DNA of 64,000 nt, from contig BEXV01000379.1 in NCBI GenBank assembly GCA_003118195.1, positions 95,229 to 159,228 of the forward strand. Reading direction: 5' to 3'. Positions 10,501 through 22,980 of this stretch are shown here, in pieces; the first letter of the stretch is position 1, and the number at the start of each line of letters is the position of its first letter. The notes under the pieces were generated by a model. The model was not told the origin of the DNA. It searched no databases and saw only the letters and a program-made list of their open reading frames with translations. This stretch comes from Hemicentrotus pulcherrimus (lineage: Eukaryota; Echinodermata; Echinoidea; Camarodonta; Strongylocentrotidae). Position numbers and translations under genes: made by a program.

Positions 10501-12582
10501 CCGTAAATTGTGCAAATTTCGCGATGAAAAGGCTGGGTTGGGAGATGAATAGCAGACTTGTGAAATGCTTTCTATAGGGCTCAAGCTTTGCAAAGGCCAA
10601 TCACTAAAAGCAACCTCACAATAGCCCCCTTCCATTCAAAACCACACTTCTCTATTGATCGCTATTGCAGAACTCCACCGAAATGTTCTTTTCACACAAG
10701 CCTAGAGCCCAAAACCATTGTTGTTACTCTACCTTTAGTAAGCTGGTCTAGTAATTCACACCTTACCGAGCTAACCCAGCCGCCATAATGTGCCACTCAT
10801 ATTAATATCGAACTCGGGAGGGAAGCCACAAAATCATAATCCCAGATACAAATCTCAAGAAAATACCAACGAAAAACACCAACTGAAAAGCCCCCTGGCC
10901 ATCGCGGACGAAACAGAATCTCTAATTTCTAGCATCCGATAATTACTTTTAATAAACAGACTTTTAAACGATAAACCAAAAGTGCAAGACAAAACCTGGG
11001 TTTTCTTTCTCGAGGGGTTATGGCTAAGAAGAACCATGCGGAGTAATTTGTTCGCGCTAAATTGATTTACGGAAGGAGAGAATTATGATCGATTGGCAGG
11101 CATGATTCACTATCAACATCATCCACACATTTGGAGGTCTTATAGCTGGGAGATGGAAACACCAAATCAAAATCCTCGATCGTGGTGGTGATGCGCTCAA
11201 AAGATCAATACATGACAATACGAAACCATATTTTTCACGCAAGGCACGAATCAAACTTATTGCAAAATCTGCCCAAATGAGAGAGATTTAGACACATAAC
11301 ATTTTCAATCATATTTAAGATTTATCACCACAAAATCTATATCAACCATGGCATCCATGTTTGTGTTCAACAGACGCTCAAAAAGTAATAGGTCATAAAA
11401 TAATAAACACAAATGAAAGTGAAGGATATTGTACAGCTACAAATGAATATTCATGACGTAATTATTGTGCAGACATATCGCACTGTTTATCTCAGTTAAT
11501 TATCCGACTGCTAGTCGTGTCACTTATTCTCGTTAGTTTTCGACTTACTGGAAATGAAGTAGTCAGCAGAGGCGATTTAATGACCAATTAATTAAACTGA
11601 CGGAAACCATCGAGTATTCCATCAGACAAAAGATACAGGAAGCAATACCTTAGCATTATAAGGAAATTAGTCGGGCTCAAGTTAAATTAAGGAGTCGCGA
11701 TCAGCAATGTGCTTTCTTTACAAGGACTGGGATACAGGATGGAAGGAAGGTACTGAAAGGAGGTCTATAAGATGAACATTGATTAGTCTTTGAGTGGATT
11801 AAGAGAGGGTTAGGGAGGATTAAAGCTGTTCAGGTGATTAGGGTTTGATAGGTCAAGATGTGGTCCTTCCAAGAAGGGTATAATACCAAGAGATATTTAT
11901 AGAATCGGATTACAGAAGTCAAAAAATGTACCAATTGTGGAAAAGGGGCACACAGTCTTGATTATACACACACCAAAATAAAGGCAAAATATGTAATGCT
12001 CATCATAATTAATGAGAAAATGAGAAGCCAAATAATAAAATTTACTATGAGTTTGGATGTTAGTGTATTTTGAAATATGTCCAGTTTGTTTTAATGCAAA
12101 TAATGTAGGTGAAAAAAGCTCCATTTTCATTCATTTTATATTTTTGTTTTACACATGTTACAGATTGATCCCCATAGTTCACACAAGACGGTTGGGATTT
12201 TCGAGACTATTCATCAGCCATGTTCACTTTTTGTATAAATATTTTTAATAAAGAAACAAGCTTATATTTGGTGATCGTGTTTTTTTATATTTCATCCGGG
12301 GCAGGAGGTGAAAGACTAGTCCATATCGGACCCCTTAATTAAAATACTCTAGATCTTGATCTTCAAAATACCGCTTTCCATCGAAATCACCTGAAAAGAT
12401 CCACGGGAGCATGAACAATCATAACAGAGTGCGCGTGGGATAGAGAACCAGACAACACCAGGATAGGACTTGAAGTTGAAGATGAGTAGGGGTGGTGTTA
12501 AAAACGTGATGACAATAATGATCTAATTGCTCATGAATGGGGGAACATGTTGTAGTAGCGCGTCAGCTGCATGCATGTCCGC

Positions 12583-12637
12583 AAGAAGGTCGTAACTGTC
12601 ATGGACGATGCATTTTGATAGCTGTTACCACCTTCTT
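12583..12637. repeat. Stem-loop, 14-nt arms
   Basis: Arms AAGAAGGTCGTAAC (12583-12596) and GTTACCACCTTCTT (12624-12637) pair at 13 of 14 positions around a 27-nt loop. Confidence 0.6.
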
Positions 12638-14017
12638 ACGACCAGCTCATTGTCTGTAGTTCCCTTGCACATACAATGATGTAACAGTTATTCGATGGAG
12701 CAGGGTGGATGGAGGTTCTATTTATGGGACTAGGGTGGGAATCATCAAGACGAGTGCCACACCAATCACACTGCAGATGTGCAGGTGGCAATCCCAAGAT
12801 ATGGAATTACGATACGCTGTGTCATCGATGGTATTGACGCAGGCGTGTTATCACAATCGGAAAACTTTCTGAATATTAGCATTCTAATAGTATAATTAAA
12901 GGACATAATATGATGCAAACTAGCTGTAAATAGGGTAGACCTAACCCCTCAACTAAATCTTTGTTTCGAATGTTGATTAATACAATACTACCTCCATCTT
13001 CTATTTTGTTACTCTTTAGTTCCTACAGCACAAGTTCACTTATTATGCTAAATCTAGTTACTATATTTTTAATCAATATCAATTCAATTACAAGGTTATA
13101 ATTCAAAAAATTTCATTCAATTTAAAACACGTAACAGTATTAATGAACATTCAGACATTTCACCTTTCAAAGGTTCAAAGAAAATGTCAACGTCATCAAT
13201 CGAAACATGGATAGCCCATGCAGTGAACGATGGCGGACCTGTGTACAGTGGATAAATATTGATGGGCATATTTGAGATTGATTGACACTCTCAACGAGTC
13301 CTCTCGAGAACAAAGTTCAAGCGGGAAGGGTCAAAGGGGGTAAGATCGGACCCCCTTGGGGTGGTACACTTGGTAGGATCGTCTGACAAGAGGGATAAGG
13401 GCATAATGGAAATTGCCAAGTTATTGGGAGATCGAGTGGGGGATAAGCTCGTCGTACTGAGAGCAAGATTAGAAGGTCAAATACATGTTTTTCCCTTCTC
13501 ATGAAAGATAGGAAAGATGCTGATAGTATTGTAAGTGACAGGGCCCATCTTATGTTCTGTTCTTCAAAAATTTGCATACGTCTAATTGTTTGAATACAAG
13601 CGCTGAAGATGGGCTGGAAAGATAGGTTGGAAATTATTATAAAACTTCACAAATTGTTCCAAACTTTGAAGTATGGCAATAGCTTGGTTGTTTATAGACA
13701 TTTTGAGAGAAGTAGGCATTAATTTATGAAAGATGCCATTCATGATTCCAGGTTTGTCCTGACTTTGTAATCCCGCAGGAGTATTCCAAGCAGTTGAATG
13801 TATGCAAGGCGTGTTCTTCGCACACATTTCCCCGCAAAAACAAAATGGAAGATATAAATTGAAATATAATCTAATCTAAGAAATTGGTGACAAAAAAGTG
13901 AACACGCCCGCAGTCTTCACAATTTCGACTCGGCAGGACAAAGGTTTCCTCGCCCCAGCTGAAAATAGAAGAATGTTTATCCAGACCTCGAAGACGGTGT
14001 TGGGTTGGGGACGCGCT

Positions 14018-14091
14018 CAGCGGTGATCCTCGGCGAGCGGTGGGCGATCACCCTCGCGATCAGCGGGGATCACTCGCAATGGACACCGCTG
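14018..14091. repeat. GC-rich imperfect palindrome with repeated GATC motifs
   Basis: Outer arms CAGCGGTG (14018-14025) and CACCGCTG (14084-14091) are perfectly complementary. Further in, TCC pairs with GGA and GCGAG with CTCGC. The interval contains four GATC tetramers and is far more GC-rich than its neighbourhood. Confidence 0.65.
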
Positions 14092-15130
14092 GAGAAGGAC
14101 AGCCCTTCGCACGAAAATAAAGTTGGACCATAGATACAGAGAGTCCAAAGTGACCAGCTCATTAGCGGGTCATCGACTGATAGATATCTCGAGGACGCCT
14201 CAGCATCATAATAATAATAAACACAGTCTGAACAAGTTGCTGGTAACTTCTTGGTCTGAATGTGTGATATCTTATCTCTTGCGATTCAGGTGATAAAATT
14301 AATGAGCTCGACGTAAACAAATGCCCTATGGTTTTAGCCAACACAATTACAACCCCAGTGCATCTTCATAACAATGACTCAATACAGCACATTCCCATTT
14401 CCGTTTGGATTGGCTCGAAATAAATAAGATATTAAACAGGCGTGTCTATAGCCTAAACGTTATCAATATCTTAGCCTACATGTAGTACAAAAAAAGATTA
14501 TTCCGAAACCAGAAATATTGGAAAAGAAGATCAAGGAAACTAATGAATTCACGTGAACTCCACCCAGACTATGAATTAGAAACGGAGAAGAAAATGTTCA
14601 ACCTCTGACACTCGGGGGCTATAATTTGGGATCTAGTTTTGCTCAGGTTTCAGTCCTCTCCTCCAGCTCGACCCGTTTGTTTCTCTCATTTCACCTGATG
14701 TTTATCAGCATCGAAATATGCCAGAAAAATAAAAATTGGTAATGAGAGCCCTATCTCCGTGCACGTGGCGCCATGACGGAATTTCAGTTATTCGATAGAA
14801 ATGAATATTATTTTCGATGGGCCCGGCGCTGTTGTGCCCCGAAACATACGACTTTAGGGGTGAACTCATTACCAGAAGTATCAAGATTCGATTGTCAATA
14901 ATTGCAAGAATGAGAATTTGGAGACCAGTTTCATAGAGTATGATCGAAACAGGCGACTGTACTAGCAAGGTCATACTTAAAATGGAATATTATAGTTATA
15001 TAAGTACACAGGTGTGAAGCGCTTTGAAGATCTTATTCTTTTGTATTATTTCACCCAGTCGCATTGCGTCACACAGCAAACGAAAGACTCATGGTTGTCG
15101 AAATAAAGTTCCTAATGAATGGACAGACTA

Positions 15131-15142
15131 CCCCCCCCCCCC
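15131..15142. repeat. Poly-C tract
   Basis: Twelve consecutive C residues followed by pyrimidine-rich sequence. Confidence 0.9.
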
Positions 15143-15509
15143 TTCCCTCTCTTCCTTGCTCATTGATGTCACACGAGGTTTAAGGAAAACAAACGAATTC
15201 TTGACGACAGTCACGATCTGGTCCTTGTTGGAATAGAATTACTGACTGTAACGCACTTGATGCTGCATGGGCTAGCATACATTTGCGAATAAAGACATTA
15301 TTTGCTATCACCGGGACTACAGGATAGAACGTGGAACCAGTAGGGATTTGTACGTTGAATTGATTTCATGATGTTTTCGAAAGAGCTTGTTGTTGCAAGG
15401 ACTTTTGAGCATTTAATTGGGAAATCACTGGAGAAGGCTTCTTGGAAAGAGCCTTGACCTACGGGAATACAACCCTACTATAGGAGGACGAACTCGAAGC
15501 TGATCCGGA

Positions 15510-15660
15510 GATAGAGGATGAGAGAGAGAGAGAGAGCAAAGAGAGTAAAGAAAGAAAGATAGAGAGATGGAGGGCAACAGAGAAGGAAGATCGAGCGAGA
15601 AATGAGGAGAGAGAGAGAGAGGGAATTAGAACTTATGAGAGACAGAACAGACAGAAATAA
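15510..15660. repeat. GA-rich low-complexity sequence
   Basis: Contains an uninterrupted (AG) run at 15520-15536 and interrupted purine repeats after it. Serine/leucine-rich reading frames on the minus strand here are artefacts of this composition. Confidence 0.9.
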
Positions 15661-18600
15661 AACGAGAAACACATAAATCATTTAATACTGCCCAAGTGAA
15701 ACTGTTGTTTTCTCTATAATATCATCATTACTTTGTACACAATAAAGAATCTATATTCCCCCAGACTTTTGAGAATTTATTATGAAAAGCAAATCGAGAT
15801 GAGATGAGACATGCAGAAGGACAAAATCAACTGTACATAACAGTGTGAAAATCTCGAACTGATGCTTGGTGACAACTCTTCGATATCGCAATGCTTTTTT
15901 CTCCCATCTTCATCGTCATCTCTCCGTGAATTCCCCTCCTCATTCTGAACTAGGAATGAGTGATGGGTCTGGGCACTCTAGCGAAAACAAACAGCACCTT
16001 GGATGGCGACATCCTCACCAACTTTTCTGTTACATTTTTTCCCTTCTCCTGACAAATGTCTTGTTTGGAGCGTGTTTAGCGCGACCGACAAACCCGACTA
16101 GATAAATAACCAAACGAGAAGAGCCCTATCTTCCGTCTTTTTCCTTTACTCTCTTCGCGGCAAAGCTACATCTTTCTCCTCTATCTAAAAAGGCACATAA
16201 ACGGGTTACACGTATATCCGCGTGGGTCCATGCTGATTATTAGCCTATAATGCTGATAGAGACAATGTAGAACAAACTGTCATGACTGTTTTATTGGGTA
16301 TAAAATGAATTCATTCATTTGTAATTAGTGAGAAATGTGCAGATATGGCCTGGAGTCAGCAACTCGGACAGGTGTAGTGCCTCCGAATTATAAGAAGGGT
16401 CATGTGAGGAATGAACGACGGTTGAATCAAATGCATTGCCTTTACTTCAAAAAGTCTGGGGAGTTGCATTGACGAAACCCTGCATGGGCGGAATTCCAGA
16501 CAGTATAGGTCAAGGATGGTCGCGTTGATCAGGTAAACAACACCTTCTTAATTCGACCAGGGATTAATGTGCAAGGAAAGAAAATCAAGGATTGCATGGG
16601 TAGCACATTTCAACCATGAAAACCAGCAATATAATGCTTTGAAAGTATCCGCAAGGCGCGAATGTCATGTCTTAGAAGTTTAATAGAGTTCCTTCACATT
16701 TCAACCGTTCACATTGCATAGACTCAAGGTTGAGTGTGATTACACGTTGACCGGGAGATGCCGAATCACGTGCGATGCGGCCCAACCTGGGAAAAGCCTG
16801 ATGATGGGGAAACCGGCGATGTCTGCTTCCCTCATCATAAGCGAGCTCGACATCGCCGAGGCTGCTGGATTTGATGCGAGTTCCACATGTCGGTGGTAAT
16901 TGCCAGTTTGTCACCGTGTTGGAGAGTCATTGTAAGGAACATGTGATGTGATTTGTGAGTCATGCCCTTGTAAAACACTGACGTCATTACCACGTGTGTC
17001 TGCTGGGGGAGACATTGAAGCCCTGACTGACATTCACAGACAGTCTTGGCTCCCAGACTCCACACATCAACTGTAAAAACCACCTTCGAAAGATCACCAA
17101 TAATATTGATCAATAGAAAGAGGGAAATTTGAGATGCTCATTCAAAAGCCCAAATTCGCTCAATCTGATTTTTTTCATCAATTTCAGACGAAAGAAAGAC
17201 AATCAAATAAAATCCTGCAAAATCAGACTAGAAAGTAGAGATAACTGAATCAAAGGCTCGTCAATCTCTATAATGAATTATGATTAGAAGTGTAATAAAA
17301 CACAGAAACAGAAAGTTCAAGGTGTTGTGTTGACTACGCGGAATTTTAGCGTAGAGGGCTCTTAACCATTCTCAACAACGGCCCTCGCGCTACAACCCGT
17401 GACGGTCAATGGGCAAGGACGAACTTATTATCGATTCCCTCTCACCGTCTCTCTCTCTCTCTCTATCTGACTTCCTCTATCCTTTTACAATGTCTGCCTG
17501 TTTGTCTATTTAGTCCGCACCCTCTCTATCGCGATCCTTGCCTCTCCCTCGCCCCTTTTATCACTACCTGCCCGCTACTTATTTTACATTACAACTACAG
17601 CAACAAGTTTGTATCAGGTCGGCCCCAAAAGGTACCCCAATAACATGTCCCATCCCAGTGAATGAAGAGGGAATGACAGATGAACGAAAGATGGTAATTT
17701 GTTGTCGACCAAGAGGAATTTGGAGGACAATAATGGATGACAAATTGATTTCTCAGAAAGGAAGGTCAGGTCAAACGGTGGGGTCGTCCTGACGAAAACA
17801 CGGGTTTCTTGTCAAAATGTAACAGTTAGATAGAAAGGGGAGGGGAAGAGAAAGAAAGAGCGAGGGCGAGGGGGTGTAGCAAAAGAAAGAGAAGATAAGG
17901 AAGAGAGAAATAGAAAGACGGAGCGAATTATAGAGAAACACAGGGAGGAAACAACGGCCCCGACAACTGACATGATACAGCTACAACTACACATACAAAC
18001 AGAGAAGACATTCAGATAGTCACTGAGAGATCGTATAAATATAACGAAACAGCAATTTAATTCATTCATCTAAAACTTGTAGGTGTTTCTTCTGCTTCGG
18101 CAAATAAGCAACGAGTGATAACATTTTAGAGAACCTTTAAAGGCCCACTGCACTACTTGTAGCTACTTGCGCCCTCTATATAACAAGCAGTGCCTAATCG
18201 GTGACCATTGGTCCCCCATCATCCTCTTTTTCTTATGTTAACTGAGAGCTGAGTTGATGAGATAACCACCTGTCCAGTGACCTTGCAGTGCGCTCTAATC
18301 CCTCCTGTAAACTATGGCAGATAAGCTTTAACCGGGAGGGTTTCCATCTTCAGATTTGGACTAAATCTCAACGCTAACTAGCTCCCGGTTTGCTTGTTCT
18401 ACCAGGTCCAACCTTGTTTATTATAGGGTAAGGGGTGGCACAGGTCAAATACATTTCCTGGGCACAGGGATAAAGAAAAGAATTTCGAGAACTACCCCTG
18501 CAAGGAAAACGGAAAGTCCCTTGCGAAATCCAATCAGAGAATACGGCCCGTGAAATGGGAACTCGAAAAAACGGCTGTCAAAACTTTGGAAATGGGACAA

Positions 18601-19160
18601 TATACTATCATAATACAGCAAGGCGGGCGGGCTAAACTCAAGCAACCTATTTGAAGTCTCAAGATAATCTTTCACACTGATTGGAGGAAAAGACATGTTG
18701 ATGATGTTGTTCAGAAGCACCTTTGCAGTGTTTGCTCATACCTCATTCAAAATGTAGACGGACGTACGAGAGAAAAAAAAATCCTCCAATGACTTCTCAA
18801 TACAGGCCGAATTCAAAGTTTATGACTACCATTGTAAAATCATGTTTTTGTGGGTGTTATTCTTTTCCACAATGAATCGACGCTCTAAAGCATCTTTTGA
18901 AAACCCAACAACAGAAAGTAATTTTAAGCTTCATTACCTTTCTTCGTCGCACTAAAAAATTACTCACCGGGTTTACGATCTATACCTCAAAACATTACTT
19001 CAAAAGTAGCAACGCCTTTATAAACTATGACATGAAATTTAATAAATCAGTGGCATATTTAATGGCCTGACAAGTCTTTTGAACACTGGTTTGAACGCTG
19101 GTAAATTCCCAATCTCGAATTCGCTATAATGCGAAACTATTATGGGTTTGGTTTATTACG

Positions 19161-19532
19161 TTAAAGGTAAGGACCAGTTCTGGTCATGCGATTGCATTGT
19201 GAAAGAAACGTTGTGGAATCGATCAGAAAAGGTTGATCATCTAGCATCTGCAAGGTTCTGGAATCATCAAAATGATAAGACATTTGGCACACTCTTCGTA
19301 AAGTTACAAGCACTATACACAGAAAGATGTATATGGAACTACCCTATATCTCTCACAGACCATGAGAGAAACCAATTTACCAAATATATGAATTAGTAGG
19401 CGGTTTCCTGGCAAATTTGTTATCATCATGTATTAGTCAAAAGATATTCTTTTACAAGTCATGATTGGTAATGAGAGCTTCCATTTCATTTTTTGAAATT
19501 GTGGTGTTCCAAATACTGGTCTTTACCTTTAA
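19161..19532 (+). mobile_element. Miniature inverted-repeat transposon, TTAA family, copy A
   Basis: A 364-bp element (19165-19528) flanked by TTAA on both sides (19161-19164 and 19529-19532). Its termini are imperfect inverted repeats: AGGTAAGGACCAGT on the left and ACTGGTCTTTACCT on the right. The internal left half (about 19180-19345) is closely similar to copies B and C. The right half and terminal repeats differ from theirs, so this is a related subfamily or recombined copy. TTAA target duplications are typical of piggyBac and Kolobok elements; termini starting with AG argue more for Kolobok. Too short to encode a transposase, so non-autonomous. Confidence 0.8.
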
Positions 19533-22500
19533 AGGTCGTATATTTCATGATTATAATAGCGGTTATAGAGACAGGGAGCATAAACGGTACGGTCTTTATG
19601 AGTAGAGTAAATTTGTTTGCCAATAAACTTGGCGACACTCGTTTAATACCAACGTAAACGATGTCTATCTAGAATGTTTGTAGGTTGGTTACAAACCATG
19701 CCCCTGTCTTATTCTTTATAATATTTGTCACGTCGGGTTGATATAAGTCGCCCGATTTACGTTTTAATTAACTGTAATCACATCACTCCTTTTCTTTGGA
19801 AAATATTCACCGAGTATATACATAGGTCTGTGTAGCTTTTCAAGAAATACAATAGTTTTTATGTTAATTGAACTGGTCAAGAGCAACGCTCTGTCAAATA
19901 GGCCATCGGGAAAACGTGTCTAGCGCCATCTCCCGTTTACACATGAACACACTCTATCGCTCGAACTCCAGCGTTGCGAGGTTGCATGGTTGGGCGTACC
20001 GCAACTCAATTTATCAAATCTGTTGCATTTAATTTATCGAGGTTGACATCTGACGAGGCGAAACAAATGACCGGGATGTGAAATGGGCAAATTTGATGGC
20101 GGTTTTCTTAGCGGAAATGATATTGGTGGTTATATCCAAACTCCTCTTTGCTTCATACACCGAAAGGTAGAGAAAGGGTTGATGCTTCGCCAAGAGAAAA
20201 TGAGCTTCATTGATTAGATTTAAATCTAATTCGTTTGCTGATGAAAATAGTAACACAGGTGCTAAACGGAATGACTTGAAGGAAATAAAAGGCCCGAGAT
20301 CTACTCTTGGACTAGCGATTGGAAATCGGGAGTGTGACGCTGCGAAGAAGTATTCATGCGCATGATTGGTTATTGTTACTATAATAAATGAAACCACAAA
20401 GGAAACAATAAGCATGTCGTCGATTTGACACAGAAGGTCAGAACGACAGGGAGAGGGAGGGGTAGAGAGAGAGAGAGAGGGTGAGAAGGAGGAAGGGAGA
20501 GAGAAGGAGAGACAGAGAGAGGGGGAGGGGAGGGGAGGGGGGTATGCTATGCGTTGTATATCATGGATTTCATTCCAATGAAATAGGCCTACTGCCTACG
20601 TGTATATCACGGCGTTACATTCTCCTTGCTTGCGAAAAAACAAAATATACCAAAGTTCGTCTCGTAAACTTTGTGAAAAGGCTGCATATCAAAGCATCAT
20701 GTTACTGCGAATGACCAGTAAACCTTGAAGGTGTTTTCACAAATCTCAAATTATATTTATACTACGCTTTATACCTGGCGGGATCGAGGTTAAAATCTCC
20801 AATATCTTTCCCGAAATCTCTGGTCCGGATTAGAACATGCTGTACTTTGCACCTCCATATCTCGCTTATCAATATAAGTTTTGATTTAATCCTGGAGGCC
20901 ATCTTGAGATGATTAATGTACTCATGTTGGACATGAAAACATACCCCTTAGGTTTCAAATGATAAACGCCTAGATAATTTGAAGGTTATGCGGTCCGAAC
21001 AGCAAGTTATCGGGAAGTAAATTTGAAATTAAAGAATGGCAACGTGGAATTGAATTGAGAAAGCTGTAAATACTTGGTTGATTTTGATCCTCTGTAACCT
21101 TTTGGACACAATTTTCCTTTGAAATTTGCAGCAAACCCCTAATTTTTATTTATAAAAGAACATTACAGAATACAGATTCGGCCATTCGTGTTCCTTGTGC
21201 AGTGAGAATAGGGTAGCCAAAGTGAAGTATAAGTATCCCTAAACCCCAAGTCTTCCCTAAATGAAATGACAATGCAGGATACCATACTTCATGATTTTTG
21301 GGGAGGAGATATGGTTATGAAATGGGGGGGGGNTTTTTTCCTTTTAAATCCCATGTCATCCACAAACAAAATATGATTCTTAATCATCGAGTCGGTATGA
21401 TAATTGCACGGTGTCATAATGTACCTCTAAACCACCCGAAAACGAATACGATGCCTGCTAAGTGCCTGCTAAAACGAAAAGCAGTAAGGAGTGTGTATTT
21501 GAAAGGGGGCAGCAGTGCACCCCTCTGCAACCCCATGGACACCCCATCATCTCGACCAATCAGGGTGAGATCACGTGGGCGTGTCTACCTGTGACTCTCT
21601 ATGTGAATCCGGACTGAAAACTAGACCTAGGTGACAAGGTTAAGGACGACAAGAATCAATCCTAAAACACTAGGATTCTACTCAAAAAACCCTCACAAAG
21701 TTTTGATTTTCCACCACGGAACAGAGTTCTTGATTTGAATCTGATAACATAATGCATGTATGCAAAATAAAACCAGCACCTTACAATCTGATTTCTCTTT
21801 AAAATAATGTTTCCTACTACATTTTGCAGTAGCTCCTCAATCAAATAGCTAATATTGGAATTTAATAAAAATTGTCAGTCATTAAAATAATACGGAACAC
21901 AAATCATTATTTATGTGACGTGCATGGTGCATAACACAAGTGTAAAAGAATGCTATAAAATTCAAAAAATAATCCACTGATCACACTTAAAGAAGCTCTT
22001 TACAAACGCTTGCATTTATGCGAACCCTCGATATACTTCGCAGAGGAGCTGGAGATAATAAATGCGTGCGAACCTTATTTATAATGTTGTGACAGTTTTA
22101 TTCCTCTCTGCGTCGTTAAATCCAGTGATTTGTGGGCCTCCATGGGGGCTGGGGTACGGTACTCAAGGGGTGTGGTGGGGGCGCTTTGGAAGGGAAAGTG
22201 GGCGAGGAGAGTGGAAGACGATGTATCATGTACATGATGAAACGTATGTATAAAGTGAAGATTGTGATGAAACCCACAATACACAAAAGGGGGATTCAGG
22301 AATGCCATACTTTGATGTTATGTTAGCTTGATGTGGTGTTTTATAATACGAACCCATACAAAAACCCAGTGCAGTTGTATAAATAACTCTGGAATGGTAT
22401 ATCTGCCATACATAACGGCAGACAAACAAAATTAATTATTTAATACGTGCGATTGCAATGTATTTGGTAGACGGATGGTAAAATGTGAAGAAATAGAACG

Positions 22501-22799
22501 GAAATTACAGAAGAACGCGACAAATCGAGAGGAAAATGGAAAAGAGTAAATACATGAAAGGTGCCTGGTTTCGCGGCCAATAACAAATTTTGCCCTGCTG
22601 CTCCTAAATGGTGTAAATTTTCATCCATCCATCAAAGTTAAGAGGCTCGATAAGAAACGGAAATTAGGTCTACATGGAGTCCCGACACAAATCACGATAC
22701 AAAAAGAGGAAAATTCATAGCATCCCCGTTTCGATACAGCCCTAATTTGTTAGGCAAAGATCCGTCAACCCACTTACGGTACCAGTTATTATTGGTCGT
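19533..22799. other. Non-coding stretch with purine-rich repeats
   Basis: No recognisable gene. It contains GA/G-rich sequence at 20449-20542, a TAGGCCTA palindrome at 20584-20591, and a G-run interrupted by an undetermined base at 21333. A 128-codon minus-strand frame (20029-20415) starts with a hydrophobic segment but has no recognisable domain. A 63-codon plus-strand frame at 22062-22253 begins with a signal-peptide-like segment. Confidence 0.55.
20449..20542. repeat. GA/G-rich low-complexity sequence
   Basis: Interrupted (GA)n followed by runs of GGGGA, ending in GGGGGG. Confidence 0.9.
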
Positions 22800-22980
22800 T
22801 AGGTGCAGTGGTCTAGTGGATACGTCAGTGAACTGTGGATTACGTGGTTAGTGGTTCAAGTCCCAGTGCGGCAATGAGTGTCATTTGCTATGACATTATT
22901 CTACATTTACCACTCTCCACCCAGGTGTTTAATGGTAGGAAGGAGTTCGAAGGAGGAAAACATTACCATCATCACCTACG
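22800..22980 (+). mobile_element. tRNA-derived SINE
   Basis: An RNA polymerase III internal promoter is present: an A box TGGTCTAGTGG (22809-22819) and a B box GGTTCAAGTCC (22853-22863), separated by 33 nt as in tRNA genes. The tRNA-like head does not form a proper acceptor stem, so it is not a functional tRNA gene. It runs into a non-tRNA body containing CTCTCCACCCAGGTG, which I associate from memory with invertebrate SINE bodies. The 3' boundary is approximate; no clear target duplication was identified. Confidence 0.75.

Larger units (their letters stand above)
10501..19160. other. Non-coding stretch upstream of RGM
   Basis: No recognisable gene. It contains a hairpin at 12583-12637, a GC-rich imperfect palindrome at 14018-14091, a poly-C run at 15131-15142, and GA-rich sequence at 15510-15660. 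Small frames on both strands overlap at 16672-17113, but none shows a domain. A short pyrimidine tract with a CT run is near 17450-17465. Confidence 0.6.

Noticed and set aside
18130..18300. Possible fourth TTAA element beginning CCTTTAAAGGCCCACTGC
   Set aside because: I could not find a convincing matching inverted end or internal similarity to the other three copies.
19142..19396. Protein-like similarity among frames at 19142-19396, 29002-29241 and 32824-33081
   Set aside because: The similarity is fully explained by homologous transposon copies. The frames are short, begin in flanking sequence or inside the element, and carry no transposase motif.
22800..22875. Functional tRNA gene
   Set aside because: A and B boxes are present, but the acceptor stem does not pair and the sequence continues into a SINE body.
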